Shown here in pieces: positions 18,951 through 30,817 of a stretch of 64,000 nt of DNA (its first letter is position 1; each line of letters opens with the position of its first letter). The DNA is from Sandarakinorhabdus limnophila DSM 17366 (lineage in GTDB: Bacteria > Pseudomonadota > Alphaproteobacteria > Sphingomonadales > Sphingomonadaceae). The notes beneath the pieces were generated by a model that worked only from the letters and a program-made list of their open reading frames with translations, had not been told where the DNA came from and searched no databases. Location of the stretch: assembly GCF_000420765.1 (NCBI RefSeq), contig NZ_ATVO01000005.1, positions 248,001-312,000 on the forward strand, in the 5' to 3' direction. A program made the position numbers and the translations under genes.

Positions 18951-19373
18951 GTGGCCGACACACCAAAGACATTACCCACCGATACCAGCGTCTCGGCTTT
19001 CCTGGCCGCCCTTGAACCCGCCCGCCGCCGCGACGAAGCCCAGGCCATCGCCGCCCTGCTCGAAACGTTCGCCGGCTGCCCACCCGTGCTGTGGGGCAGC
19101 AGCATCATCGGCTATGGTCACTATGATTACACCTATGCCTCCGGCCGCACCGGCATCTGGCCCCGCCTCGGCTTCTCCCCGCGCAAGGCCCAGCACGTCG
19201 TCTATCTGATGGACGGCTTCGACGGCCAAGCCGACCTGCTGGCCGGGCTGGGCAAGGCGACAACCGGGGTGTCGTGCCTCTACATCAAGAAATTGGCCGA
19301 TATCGATATGGACGTGCTCGCCGAAATGGCGCGGCGATCATGGGCGATGATGGCGACGCGATATCCGGGCTAA
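18951..19373 (+). CDS. DUF1801-type (YdhG-like) small protein
   Basis: A 140-residue soluble protein. The stretches LEPARRRDEAQAIAALLETF, LWGSSIIGYGHYDYTYASGR and the C-terminal CLYIKKLADIDMDVLAEMA match the DUF1801/YdhG-like fold, a small alpha/beta domain of undefined biochemical function that is often found alone. Start: a GTG at 18951 with SD GCGGAGG about 8 nt upstream. It is divergent from argG, with 69 bp between. A hairpin repeat (copy B) starts 5 nt after its stop. Confidence 0.85.
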   Translation: MADTPKTLPTDTSVSAFLAALEPARRRDEAQAIAALLETFAGCPPVLWGSSIIGYGHYDYTYASGRTGIWPRLGFSPRKAQHVVYLMDGFDGQADLLAGLGKATTGVSCLYIKKLADIDMDVLAEMARRSWAMMATRYPG

Positions 19374-19378
19374 GAAAG

Positions 19379-19418
19379 AGGGCCTCCGGCGGGCAGGGAC
19401 CCGTCCCTGCACCCGTTT
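19379..19418 (+). repeat. Intergenic hairpin repeat, copy B (after the DUF1801 gene)
   Basis: GGCCTCCGGCGGGCAGGG, then ACCCGTCCCTGCACCCG. It aligns with copies A and C, but the stem bases differ in pairs (GGGAC/GTCCC instead of GGGGC/GCCCC), so pairing is preserved. Confidence 0.72.
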
Positions 19419-19582
19419 ACTCTCGAGCACCCCTCACCTTCCACACGTCAGCCCGGACATGATCCGGCTGCGATGCGATGGACCCTTCGACGTGAGTAGA
19501 CTCCACGGCTGCGGTGGCAACGCGCCCGCCGCTAGTCTGGTTGATCCGAGATCAAGGCAATGCAGAGGAGGGCTCACACATA

Positions 19583-20164
19583 ATGATTCCGCAGAACGTG
19601 CCAATTATCTGCGTGGGCGGGTCGGCGGGCGGGCTCGACGCCTATGAACGCTTGCTCGCGAATCTGCCGCCCGATCTCGGGACGGCGATTGTCATCGTGA
19701 ACCACCTGCGGACGGTATCGACCCGTCTGCACGAAATTCTACCGAACTATACCGATATGCCTGTCGAATTGACTACCGAAGGCCTCGATATCAAGCCGAA
19801 CCACGTGTTCATCATTCCATCCAAGCGGGATTTGCATGTGCTGAACGGCGAATTTCGCCTGATGCCCATTTCCAAGCCAAGAGGATGGCCCGATGTCATC
19901 ACCGTCTTCCTCCAGTCTTTGACCGAGCACTGGCATGGCAAGCTGGTTGCAGTGATCGTGTCCGGTTTCGACGGCGACGGTGCGGACGCCTTGTGCGCAA
20001 TCCGAAAGTGCGGGGGCACGACGATCGCACAATTGCCGGCCTCAGCGGGACAGCCCGACATGCCAGACAGCGCCATTGCCAGCGGGTGCGTGGATTTCAT
20101 CCTGACGCCCGAGCAAATCGCCGATCAGATCATGAAGATCATTGGGCCGACACAATCGAATTGA
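19583..20164 (+). CDS. Stand-alone CheB-type methylesterase domain
   Basis: A 193-residue protein that corresponds only to the CheB catalytic domain, which demethylates glutamate methyl esters of chemoreceptors; the usual N-terminal receiver is absent. The catalytic Ser is in CVGGSAGGLDAY, the His in IVNHLRT and the Asp in GFDGDGADAL, matching the Ser-His-Asp triad. SD GAGGAGGG is about 10 nt before the ATG. No che or methyltransferase gene is nearby. Base composition is visibly less GC-rich than neighbours. Hairpin repeats lie on both sides in opposite orientation. Such lone domains also occur in stress-signalling CheB/CheR pairs. Confidence 0.87.
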   Translation: MIPQNVPIICVGGSAGGLDAYERLLANLPPDLGTAIVIVNHLRTVSTRLHEILPNYTDMPVELTTEGLDIKPNHVFIIPSKRDLHVLNGEFRLMPISKPRGWPDVITVFLQSLTEHWHGKLVAVIVSGFDGDGADALCAIRKCGGTTIAQLPASAGQPDMPDSAIASGCVDFILTPEQIADQIMKIIGPTQSN

Positions 20165-20268
20165 TGGTTCGCCCTTGCTTCAGCCGTCCATATCGATGGA
20201 CGATCACGATCAATCCGCGCCCCTCAAACGGGGCGCACGCTCGTCAAACAGCGCGCCTGAAAACGAAC

Positions 20269-20311
20269 GTGGGTGCAGGGGCTCAGCCCCTGCCCGCCGG
20301 AGGCCTCCTCC
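20269..20311 (-). repeat. Intergenic hairpin repeat, copy C (after the S10 peptidase)
   Basis: Read leftward it gives GGCCTCCGGCGGGCAGGGGC and TGAGCCCCTGCACCC, the fullest copy of the family. It is inverted relative to copy B and lies 55 bp past the stop of the leftward peptidase gene, so it keeps the same orientation relative to a gene 3' end as A and B. Confidence 0.72.
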
Positions 20312-20365
20312 TTGCTTTCAGCCTTTGACCTCGCGGCCGGCAGCGCGGCCACGGCCGCCTTAGCC

Positions 20366-21859
20366 TCACTTCTGGCGTCGGATGAAGTCCCTCAGATCAT
20401 TGGACAGTTTCAGCCGATCTTGGCCGCGCACGTACATCATGTGGCCGGCGTCGTAATAGTGGAACTCGGTGCGGCCTTCGGGCCAGCCGGGGCGGTTCAT
20501 CGAATATTCGGCGAAGTGGAACGGCGTGGCGAAATCATACCAGCCCTGGCCGACCCACACCTTCGTCTTGCTGTTTTCGCGCAAGGTGCGGGCGAGGCCA
20601 GGGGCGACGTTGACATAGGCATCGCGGCCATTGCCTACGCGCCAGTCCCACGGGCCGACGCCGCCGATGGAAACATAGCTGCGATCCGTCTTGTAGCCGA
20701 GATCGCCGCGCAGGTAGGCGTTCACCGCCGCCGGATAGGAGGCATCGATCCCGTAGAAGCTGGGGTCGTTATCGGGCCCTTCGCCGGCGTTGTCGTAATC
20801 CTTGCCGGTGTAGCGGGCATCGAGGCGGCCGATGGTGAGGCCACGGTCGCGCAGCAGTTCCTTGTAGAATCGGCCGGGCGTGACGCGCAGATTGGCTTGT
20901 TCCAGATATGTTTCCGACAGGCCGGTGAAGCGGGCCAGTTCCTTGCGGATGGCGGAGCGTTCGGCGGCGGGCAGACTGTTCCCCTTGATCAGCGCCGTGA
21001 TGTAGGCGCCGCTGGCAAAGGCGCGGGCTTCGGCGGCCCAGGCTTCGACACTGGCGGGCTTGTTCGGGATCTTGTCGTGATACCAGGCGGCGGCCGCATA
21101 GCTGGGCAGCAGACCCATATATTGCATCTCGTTGCCCTCATCCTCGGCTTCCAGCCCGAAATCGAGGATGGCGGAGATGAGGATGACGCCGTTGAACGCG
21201 ACATCATTATATTGCCGGTTCAACTCATAGGCCACGGCGGCCGAGCGGGTGGTGCCATAGGATTCGCCGCCGAGGAACTTGGGTGCGTTCCAGCGGTTGT
21301 GCTCGTTCAGCCACAGGCGGATGAACTCCGCGACGGACTTGGCATCGCTGTTAACGCCCCAGAAGTCTTTGGGATCGGTCTTGCCCAGGGCATGGCTCCA
21401 GCCGGTGCCGACCGGATCGATAAACACCAGATCGGCGACATCGAGCAGCGATTCGGGGTTGTCGCTGATGTCATAGGGCGGCGCGCCGTCGTCCTTGGCA
21501 TCGGGGATGTTCACCCGCTTCGGGCCAAAGGCACCCATGTGCAGCCACAGGCTGCCAGACCCAGGCCCGCCGTTGAACAGGAAGAACACCGGGCGGTTCG
21601 GCTCCGGATTGTCCTTCAGATAGGTGGTGGAGAAGATGGCGGCAGTGGGCTTGCCCTCCTTGTCCTTCAAGAAGGTTTCGCCAACCACGGCGGTATAATT
21701 CATCTTCACCCCGCCAAAGATGCCGCTGCGCTTGGCGACGACGCGGTTGGGAGCGGGGGCGGCTTCGGCGGCCTTTTCGACTGGTTTGTCAGCGGTTTGG
21801 GCGAAAGCGGGAACCGCCAGCGCAGCGGCCAGCGCGATCAGCGAAACGAAACGAGCCAT
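20366..21859 (-). CDS. Exported S10-family serine carboxypeptidase-like peptidase
   Basis: A 497-residue secreted hydrolase. A signal peptide (cleavage at AFA-QTAD, about residue 21) and an Ala/Pro-rich linker precede the carboxypeptidase fold. NGGPGSGSLWLHMGAFGP forms the oxyanion region, GGESYGTTRS holds the nucleophile Ser, and DAGHMMY holds the catalytic His near the C-terminus, with Asp likely in WYDFATPF. S10 enzymes remove C-terminal residues from peptides at acidic pH; in bacteria they are mostly uncharacterised. Start: MARFVS at 21859 with SD GGGAGATT. A small unknown gene lies 47 bp upstream on the same strand. Confidence 0.92.
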   Translation of the reverse strand: MARFVSLIALAAALAVPAFAQTADKPVEKAAEAAPAPNRVVAKRSGIFGGVKMNYTAVVGETFLKDKEGKPTAAIFSTTYLKDNPEPNRPVFFLFNGGPGSGSLWLHMGAFGPKRVNIPDAKDDGAPPYDISDNPESLLDVADLVFIDPVGTGWSHALGKTDPKDFWGVNSDAKSVAEFIRLWLNEHNRWNAPKFLGGESYGTTRSAAVAYELNRQYNDVAFNGVILISAILDFGLEAEDEGNEMQYMGLLPSYAAAAWYHDKIPNKPASVEAWAAEARAFASGAYITALIKGNSLPAAERSAIRKELARFTGLSETYLEQANLRVTPGRFYKELLRDRGLTIGRLDARYTGKDYDNAGEGPDNDPSFYGIDASYPAAVNAYLRGDLGYKTDRSYVSIGGVGPWDWRVGNGRDAYVNVAPGLARTLRENSKTKVWVGQGWYDFATPFHFAEYSMNRPGWPEGRTEFHYYDAGHMMYVRGQDRLKLSNDLRDFIRRQK

Positions 21860-21906
21860 GATAATCTCCCCTTTGACCCTCCGGATAGCCGGCAGTCTCG
21901 GGGAGT

Positions 21907-22164
21907 TCAATCAGAAGCCTTTGGCGACGCCGGGTCGATGGGCGCGTCAGCCGGTGCTGATTTCACCAATTTGCCAACGCCCCAGGCACCGATCGCCGCT
22001 GCCGCAAGACCGAGCGGCGACACACGGCGCAGCACGAACGGCAGGGCAACGGCGGCGACATTGCCGATCGGCCCCAGCTGCGATCCCGAAACGCGCGAGG
22101 CGATCTGGCGGCTGGCGGCAGCAGCAACGGCACGAACAGCAAGGCGGGCAAGCGGATTGGCCAT
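21907..22164 (-). CDS. Small unknown protein with a hydrophobic Gly/Ala-rich centre
   Basis: 85 residues, not recognised. It begins MANPLARLAVRAVAAAASRQ, an amphipathic basic helix, followed by two weakly hydrophobic stretches (VAAVALPFVLRRV, LAAAAIGAWGVGKLV) and an acidic/Pro C-terminus. It may associate with membrane. The good SD (AAGGGAG) and GC-typical codon use support it as a real gene. It lies just upstream of the S10 peptidase on the same strand and may share its transcript. Confidence 0.6.
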   Translation of the reverse strand: MANPLARLAVRAVAAAASRQIASRVSGSQLGPIGNVAAVALPFVLRRVSPLGLAAAAIGAWGVGKLVKSAPADAPIDPASPKASD

Positions 22165-22251
22165 GAGCCGGCTCCCTTTGTTCACATCATCATAGCACAG
22201 GTGAAGCGCACAAGCCTCGCGCCGTGCAGGCCGTCGCGCTATGGGCTCGCC

Positions 22252-22665
22252 ATGTCGCCTGCCAATCTTTCACCCGCCGATGCGCTGCTGCGGCTGTGGA
22301 TGCTGGCGGCAATCGCCATCGCCGGCCTCTATGGCTGGCTGGGCTGGCGCATGCGCGACTGGCCGGCCGATCTGCCGGCGCCGCAGCCGCTGCCGGCGGT
22401 GGAGATCAGCGAATTCATGATATTGTTCGTTGTCGCGCCGGCCGCCGTGGTGGTGGCGCAGCGCTTGTGGGCGACGCGCGATCGGCCGCTGGCAGCACTG
22501 GCCCTGGCGTTTGGCGGGCTGACGCTATGGTCGTTCATCGCCTGGAACAGTGCATTCGAAGATGGTGCCGCGCTCGCCGGTGAGGTGTTGCGGCTGCGCT
22601 TCGCCGATGCCGCCATTGCACTGGCCGGCGTCCCTGTTGCGATCAGGGCTTTGCGGCTGGGGTGA
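22252..22665 (+). CDS. Unknown integral membrane protein
   Basis: 137 residues with three clear hydrophobic segments (about residues 15-31, 54-71 and 81-95) and a possible fourth near the C-terminus (ALAGVPVAIRAL). I do not recognise the family. The ATG at 22252 begins the protein just before the first segment; an upstream GTG at 22201 would add a basic stretch with no SD. It is convergent with the exported protein at 22643-23332; the two coding ends overlap by 23 bp. Confidence 0.6.
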   Translation: MSPANLSPADALLRLWMLAAIAIAGLYGWLGWRMRDWPADLPAPQPLPAVEISEFMILFVVAPAAVVVAQRLWATRDRPLAALALAFGGLTLWSFIAWNSAFEDGAALAGEVLRLRFADAAIALAGVPVAIRALRLG

Positions 22666-23332
22666 TTTTCGCGGCGCTGGTGGCGCCTGAAAATGTGTCG
22701 ACCGCCGTCACCCAAACGGCGCCTGCCGGAACGGCGCCGGCAAAACGCCCGGTCTGCCCGGCCCACTTCATCGGCACGGCGTTGCCGCCCACCCAGGCCT
22801 TCACCTCGAAGCGCTTTTCATCCCACAGCGTGCGCGGTGCGATCGGGCAGCCGCACAGCATCGATACATCGGCCACCACTTGGCCGCCCTCGCGCCGCGC
22901 CGTGAGCGCCAGGCCGGGCAATTCCACCACCCAGCCATCGCCCACCACCGGCTGGCCAGGGATCAGCCAGCGGGTTTCGGCCTTGGACACCACCACGCCG
23001 GCCGGCTTCATCGGACCCGTGATCACCACCCGGATTTCCCTGGGCTCGCTGATGTCGATGCTGGTGGTGAAGTGCGCCGACTTGTCATCCGCCATCGGGG
23101 TGCCGCGCGGGCTGCCGGGCATGATCTTCGCGGTATCGCCGGTGCCGCCGTCAATATGCCCCTCGGCCAGCTTGGCGCCGCTGGCGGCATCGGCCAGCAC
23201 GACATCCACGCCGCCCATGCCGGTGCCAATGAACTTGGCGCCCTGGCTCAACACCCGCACCGTCACCGGCGTCGGCACGGCCAACGACGGAGTAGCAGCA
23301 AGCAGAGAAGCAATCAGGATCAGGCGGTTCAT
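22643..23332 (-). CDS. Exported protein of unknown function
   Basis: A 229-residue secreted or periplasmic protein with a signal peptide (MNRLILIASLLAATPSLA) and a beta-rich mature part. It has two similar-looking immunoglobulin-like halves (VTVRVLSQGAKFIGTG... and VSMLCGCPIAPRTLW...). The CGC pair and the WDEKRFEVKAWVGG strand are notable, but no family is recognised. Its ATG overlaps the stop of the upstream DJ-1-like gene (ATGA), with SD GGGAGA inside that gene, so the two are translationally coupled. Confidence 0.7.
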   Translation of the reverse strand: MNRLILIASLLAATPSLAVPTPVTVRVLSQGAKFIGTGMGGVDVVLADAASGAKLAEGHIDGGTGDTAKIMPGSPRGTPMADDKSAHFTTSIDISEPREIRVVITGPMKPAGVVVSKAETRWLIPGQPVVGDGWVVELPGLALTARREGGQVVADVSMLCGCPIAPRTLWDEKRFEVKAWVGGNAVPMKWAGQTGRFAGAVPAGAVWVTAVDTFSGATSAAKITPAAKP

Positions 23333-24012
23333 GGGTTTTCTCCCGTCAGGCGGGCGGCAGCAGCCCGCATTTCGGCATCGCGGTGGCCCAGACGCTGGGC
23401 GGTGATGGCCCGCACATTGGCGACGATATCGGGTCGCGCCGAAGCAGGCGTGCCGCCCTCATGGCTTTCCGGATCATATTCCAGCGCCAGCCGGATGGTG
23501 GCGGCCACATCCGGCCCGTGCAGATGATCCAGCACCCGGAAGGCGAAATCGATGCCGCAAGTGACGCCGCCGGCGGTGATGACGTTGCCATCGAAAACGG
23601 TGCGTTGCGCCACCCATTCGGCGTCGAACAGCGGCAGATAATCGCCCCACGCCCAATGGCAGGCCGCGCGGCGACCCTTCAGCAGGCCGGCGGCGGCAAG
23701 AATGAGGGAGCCGGTGCACACGCTGGTGAGCCATTTGAGCCCCGGCGCTTGGCGCCGCAGCCAGCCCAGAGTCTCCTCGTCATTCATCACCGCCGAACAG
23801 CCATAGCCACCGGGCACGCAGAGCAGATCAAACTGGCCCGACTCGGCCAGGGTGAGCGTTGGCATCAGCGCCAGTCGGCAATCGCTCATCACCGGGTCCA
23901 TGGTCTTGGCGACATAGTCCACGCTGGCACCGGGCATGCGGCTCAGCACCTGGGCCGGGCCGGTCATGTCGAGCTGGGTGAGTTGGTCATAGAGCAGGAA
24001 GGCGATGCGCAT
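23329..24012 (-). CDS. DJ-1/PfpI (GATase1-like) family protein
   Basis: 227 residues of class I amidotransferase-like fold. It begins MRIAFLLYDQLTQLDMTGPA, the typical first strand and acidic residue of the isonitrile hydratase/AraC N-domain branch. The nucleophile elbow SVCTGSLIL carries the reactive Cys, preceded by LLCVPGGYG, with CHWAWGDY supplying the His. No DNA-binding domain follows, so this is a free enzyme. Possible roles are isonitrile hydratase or glyoxalase-like activity; this is not resolvable from sequence. SD GGGGAG is upstream. It is coupled to the exported protein downstream. Confidence 0.87.
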   Translation of the reverse strand: MRIAFLLYDQLTQLDMTGPAQVLSRMPGASVDYVAKTMDPVMSDCRLALMPTLTLAESGQFDLLCVPGGYGCSAVMNDEETLGWLRRQAPGLKWLTSVCTGSLILAAAGLLKGRRAACHWAWGDYLPLFDAEWVAQRTVFDGNVITAGGVTCGIDFAFRVLDHLHGPDVAATIRLALEYDPESHEGGTPASARPDIVANVRAITAQRLGHRDAEMRAAAARLTGENP

Positions 24013-24167
24013 GGTTCAGGCTCCCCTGGTTCAGACTCCGTCTGTGGCCAGCCATAGCGCGGGCGGGGGGCAGCCGCCAGTCTGACGCATGCGCCGCCTG
24101 CCGATGCCGCATTGCAGCAACGTGGGCGCTGTGCTAACCGGCGCAACCTTTTCGGATAGGCATTCAC

Positions 24168-26081
24168 ATGTCGGAAAATGGCGCTGCGGCGTCTGGCACT
24201 GCCACCCATGCTGATCATCACGGGCATCAACAATCGCTGCTGAAGCTGGCGATTGGCGCCGTTGGTGTGGTGTTCGGTGATATCGGCACGAGCCCGCTCT
24301 ATGCCTTCAAGGAAACCTTTGCGGGCCACCATCCGCTGGGGTTGTCCACGGTCAGCATCTATGGCGTCATCTCGCTGATCTTCTGGACGATGATGCTGGT
24401 GGTGACGCTGAAATATGTCTCTGTCATCATGCGGGCCGACAATCGCGGCGAAGGCGGCAGCCTCGCCCTGATCGCGCTGATCTCGCGCCTGTCACCCGGC
24501 GATACGCGTTCGGCGCAACTGGTGCTGCTTGGCGTGATGGCCACCGCGCTGTTCTTCGGCGACGCCATCATCACGCCGGCCATGTCGGTGCTGTCGGCGG
24601 TGGAGGGCATCACCGTGGTCGAAGCCCGAATGCAGCCGCTGGTGGTGCCTATCGCCATCGCCATCCTGCTCGGCCTGTTCCTGTTCCAGAGCCGCGGCAC
24701 GGCCAAGGTCGGCGCCATCTTCGGCCCAATCGTGCTGATCTATTTCGCCACGCTGGCAGTGCTGGGGATCAGCAACATCATGGCCAACCCGGACATCTTG
24801 TGGGCGCTGAACCCCTGGTATGCCTTCCAGTTCATTGCTGCCATGCCGGGCGCGGCGTTCCTGGCGCTGGGCAGTGTCGTGCTGGCGGTGACCGGCGCCG
24901 AAGCGCTTTATGCCGACATGGGCCATTTCGGCCGCAACCCCATTCGCCTTGCCTGGTTCGCGCTGGTGCTGCCGGCGCTGATGATCAACTATCTTGGCCA
25001 GGGTGCGCTGCTCACCGCCCATCCCGAAGCCGTCTCCAACCCCTTCTTCCTGATGGCGCCGGAATGGGCACGGCTGCCGCTGGTGGTGCTGGCGACGCTG
25101 GCCACTATCATCGCATCGCAGGCTGTCATTTCGGGTGCTTTCTCGGTCACCCAGCAGGCCATCCAGCTCGGCTTTCTGCCGCGCATGAAGATCGTCCACA
25201 CCTCAGCCTCAGCATTCGGACAGATCTACATTCCGGCGGTGAACTGGACGCTGCTGGTGCTGGTGATGTTCCTGGTGCTGGCGTTCCAGTCCTCCTCCAA
25301 CCTCGCCGCCGCCTATGGTATCGCCGTCACCGGCACGATGCTGATCGACACGCTGTTGGTGGGCGTGCTGGTGCTGACCATCTGGCGCTGGCCGGCGTGG
25401 TGGGCGGCGCCGCTGCTGGCGATCTTCCTCATCGTCGATTTCGCCTATTTCGCGTCCAACCTGACCAAGGTGCCTGATGGCGGCTGGTTCCCGTTGGTGA
25501 TCGGCATCATCGGTTTCACCGGCCTCACCACCTGGTCACGCGGCCGGGCGCTGATGCAGGAACGGCTGCGTGACAGTTCGATGCCGATGGAGGTGTTCAT
25601 CAAGTCCGCCGCGGCGGCTGCCACCCGCGTGCCGGGCACCGCCGTCTTCATGACCACATCAACGGTGGGCGTGCCGCAGGCGCTGCTGCACAATCTGAAA
25701 CACAACAAGATCCTGCACGAACGCATCATGATCCTGACCGTGGTGATCGATGAGGTGCCCTATGTATCGGACGAGGATCGCATGGGCGTGAAGGATCTGG
25801 GCGGCGGCTTCTACCGCATCCTCGTTCGCTATGGCTTCATGCAGGAAATCGATATTCCTGCCGTGCTGAAAAAGGTCGAAAACTGTGGGCCGAAGCTGAA
25901 GATGATTGAAACCAGCTTCTTCCTCTCCCGCCAGACCCTGCTGGCAAGCGACAAGCCCGGCATGGCGATTTGGCGCGAGCATCTGTTCAGCTGGATGATG
26001 CGCAACGCCGAAAGCGCGATGGACTTCTTCAAGCTGCCCACCAATCGCGTGGTGGAACTGGGCAGCCAGGTCGAAATCTAG
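24168..26081 (+). CDS. kup: Low-affinity potassium transporter Kup
   Basis: Proton-coupled K+ uptake across the inner membrane. The 637-residue length is normal. After a His-rich 20-residue head comes the family signature [17 protein letters not shown], then about twelve hydrophobic helices including [36 protein letters not shown] and [14 protein letters not shown] cytoplasmic C-terminal domain of about 170 residues contains [10 protein letters not shown] and FFLSRQTL. It is a single gene with its own upstream region, with SD GGATAGG about 8 nt before the ATG. Confidence 0.96.
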   Translation: MSENGAAASGTATHADHHGHQQSLLKLAIGAVGVVFGDIGTSPLYAFKETFAGHHPLGLSTVSIYGVISLIFWTMMLVVTLKYVSVIMRADNRGEGGSLALIALISRLSPGDTRSAQLVLLGVMATALFFGDAIITPAMSVLSAVEGITVVEARMQPLVVPIAIAILLGLFLFQSRGTAKVGAIFGPIVLIYFATLAVLGISNIMANPDILWALNPWYAFQFIAAMPGAAFLALGSVVLAVTGAEALYADMGHFGRNPIRLAWFALVLPALMINYLGQGALLTAHPEAVSNPFFLMAPEWARLPLVVLATLATIIASQAVISGAFSVTQQAIQLGFLPRMKIVHTSASAFGQIYIPAVNWTLLVLVMFLVLAFQSSSNLAAAYGIAVTGTMLIDTLLVGVLVLTIWRWPAWWAAPLLAIFLIVDFAYFASNLTKVPDGGWFPLVIGIIGFTGLTTWSRGRALMQERLRDSSMPMEVFIKSAAAAATRVPGTAVFMTTSTVGVPQALLHNLKHNKILHERIMILTVVIDEVPYVSDEDRMGVKDLGGGFYRILVRYGFMQEIDIPAVLKKVENCGPKLKMIETSFFLSRQTLLASDKPGMAIWREHLFSWMMRNAESAMDFFKLPTNRVVELGSQVEI

Positions 26082-26153
26082 CCTCCCGCAGCCAAGAGGT
26101 GCGGTGGGCCGGCAATGCGGCTAGGGTGGCTCCAACCAAAGGAGAAACCCATC

Positions 26154-27155
26154 ATGACCACTTCCCGCGAAATCTTCCTTGCCAGCCGCCCGGTCGGCAT
26201 GCCCGCCGCCGAGAATTTTGCACTCGCAAACCGCGAATTGGCTGCTCCTGGTGCCGGCGAAGTGCTGGTGCAGAACAAGTTCATGTCTGTCGACCCCTAC
26301 ATGCGGGGCCGCATGTATGACCGGCCGAGTTATGTGCCGCCGTTCCAGATCGGCGAGGCGCTGCAGGGCGGTGCCATCGGCGTGGTGGTGGAAAGCAACG
26401 CGGAAGGGCTGAGGAAGGGCGACATCGTCTCCTCCATGATCGGCTGGCGCGAGGCGTTCGTTGCCCCGGCTGCAGCACTGGAAAAGCTCGACGTGCCGGG
26501 TGGCATTCCGATGGAAAGCTTCCTGGGCGTGCTCGGCATGCCCGGCCTCACCGCCTGGGCCGGCCTGACGCAGATCGGCAAGCCCAAGCCGGGCGACGTG
26601 GTGTTCGTTTCCGGCGCGGCCGGTGCCGTGGGCAGCATCGTCGCGCAGGTTGCCAAGCTGAAGGGCTGCACCGTGGTCGCCAGCGCCGGCAGTGACGACA
26701 AGTGCGCATGGCTGAACAGCCTCGGCATCGATCATGTCATCAACTATCGCACCTGCGGCAATCTGCTGGCCGCCGTGCAGGCCGCTGCCCCCAAGGGCAT
26801 CGACATCTATTTCGACAATGTTGGCGGCGAGCATCTGGAAGTCGCCATCGAAGTCGCGCGCCCGTTTGCGCGGCTGATCGAATGCGGCATGATTTCCGCC
26901 TACAACGACACCGAGCCGACGCCCGGCCCGCGCAACATCATCCAGGTGGTGGGCAAATCGTTGACCATGCGCGGCTTCATTGTGATGGAATTTGCCGGCC
27001 TGCGCGACAATTTCCTGGCCGAGATGGGCCCGTGGATCCGCGCCGGCAAGCTGAAGTGGCAGGAAACTGTGCTGGAAGGCATCGAGAATGCGCCGGAAGC
27101 GTTCATCGGCCTGTTCGAAGGCAAGAACACCGGCAAGATGCTGGTAAAACTCTAA
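26154..27155 (+). CDS. NADP-dependent medium-chain oxidoreductase (alkenal/one reductase type)
   Basis: 333 residues of zinc-free MDR fold. The substrate-domain features [14 protein letters not shown] and [11 protein letters not shown] and the nucleotide-binding motif [19 protein letters not shown] are characteristic of the leukotriene B4 12-hydroxydehydrogenase/NADP-dependent oxidoreductase branch, with [10 protein letters not shown] and GLRDNF also conserved. It probably reduces alpha,beta-unsaturated carbonyls with NADPH as detoxification. SD GGAGA lies 7 nt upstream of the ATG. Its stop interlocks with the recR stop on the other strand. Confidence 0.93.
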   Translation: MTTSREIFLASRPVGMPAAENFALANRELAAPGAGEVLVQNKFMSVDPYMRGRMYDRPSYVPPFQIGEALQGGAIGVVVESNAEGLRKGDIVSSMIGWREAFVAPAAALEKLDVPGGIPMESFLGVLGMPGLTAWAGLTQIGKPKPGDVVFVSGAAGAVGSIVAQVAKLKGCTVVASAGSDDKCAWLNSLGIDHVINYRTCGNLLAAVQAAAPKGIDIYFDNVGGEHLEVAIEVARPFARLIECGMISAYNDTEPTPGPRNIIQVVGKSLTMRGFIVMEFAGLRDNFLAEMGPWIRAGKLKWQETVLEGIENAPEAFIGLFEGKNTGKMLVKL

Positions 27156-27748
27156 CCGACAGGCCGGCGGGCGTTCAGGGCGAGGGCCAATGTGCCCTCG
27201 TCCAGCCAGTCAAGTTCGCCGCCCATCGGCAGGCCCTGCGCCAGTTGGCTGACCTTGACGCCGGTGGAGGCCAGTGCCTCGGCGACATAATGCATGGTCG
27301 CCTGCCCCTCCACCGTGGCGGACAAGGCGAGCACCACTTCCTTCACCATGCCGTCACCGGCACGGGCGACGAGCGCCGGAATCGCCAGATCCTCCGGCCC
27401 AACCCCATCGAGCGCCGAAAGCCGCCCGCCCAGCACGTGATAACGGCCGGGGAAGAGGTGGCGTCCATCCAGCGCCCACAGATCCGCCACATCGGCGACC
27501 ACGCACAGCAAGGATGGATCGCGGCGCGGATCGCGGCAGATGGCGCAGGGGTCGCTGGTTTCGACATTGCCGCAAACCCCGCACACCACCAGATTGGCCG
27601 CCACGGCCTGCAGCGCTTCGAGCAGCGGAAACAGCGCCACTTCGCGCCGCTTGATCAGATGCAGCACCGCGCGCCGCGCCGAGCGCGGGCCCAGACCCGG
27701 CAATCGCGCCAGCGCATTGGTGAGGGCATCAATTTCGGGCGAAGCCAT
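27152..27748 (-). CDS. recR: Recombination mediator protein RecR
   Basis: Works with RecO/RecF to load RecA at gaps. The 198-residue length is normal. A helix-hairpin-helix ([19 protein letters not shown]) is followed by a four-Cys zinc finger ([16 protein letters not shown]), a Toprim domain beginning [14 protein letters not shown], and a Walker-like LNARRP end. The dnaX-ybaB-recR arrangement common elsewhere is absent; here recR is alone, convergent with an oxidoreductase and divergent from acnA. Confidence 0.96.
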   Translation of the reverse strand: MASPEIDALTNALARLPGLGPRSARRAVLHLIKRREVALFPLLEALQAVAANLVVCGVCGNVETSDPCAICRDPRRDPSLLCVVADVADLWALDGRHLFPGRYHVLGGRLSALDGVGPEDLAIPALVARAGDGMVKEVVLALSATVEGQATMHYVAEALASTGVKVSQLAQGLPMGGELDWLDEGTLALALNARRPVG

Positions 27749-27890
27749 GGCCCCTTATGGTGACAGATTTTTACCGGCGCAACCGGTCTGGATTTTGACA
27801 CGAATTCCCCATGGGCAGGCTTTTCGCGCTGCACCATCTGGGCTAGACCGTGCGACAACTTGTCAAAGCACATACAAAGGGAGAGGCGCC

Positions 27891-30571
<2,681 letters not shown>

Positions 30572-30575
<4 letters not shown>

Positions 30576-30817
30576 ATTGGCAAACGCTCGCCATCGAGGC
30601 GGCAGGCTGGATCGGAGCGGTGCTGGTGCTGGCGGCCTACGCGCTGGCCAGCGCTGGCCGCCTTGATGGCAAATCGCCGCTGTTCCAGTGGCTGAACCTC
30701 GTTGGCGCGGCCGGCTTCGTGGTCAACACGGCCTATCACGGCGCCATCCCATCGATGGTGCTCAACATCATCTGGTGCGGGATTGCCGTGTTCACGTTGT
30801 GGCGGCGGCGAGCCTAG
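30572..30817 (+). CDS. Small CBU_0592-like membrane protein
   Basis: 81 residues with three hydrophobic segments (residues 6-28, 40-55 and 61-76) and a short Arg-rich tail. The pattern [20 protein letters not shown], then [18 protein letters not shown] and [13 protein letters not shown], matches the small bacterial CBU_0592-like membrane family, of unknown function. Its start overlaps the acnA stop (ATGA), so it is co-translated with aconitase. Its stop interlocks with that of the convergent HAD gene (CTAG). Confidence 0.8.

Noticed and set aside
20273-22195. A 640-codon frame opposite the S10 peptidase
   Set aside because: The sense strand carries a complete signal peptide and catalytic motifs; this frame has none and no SD.
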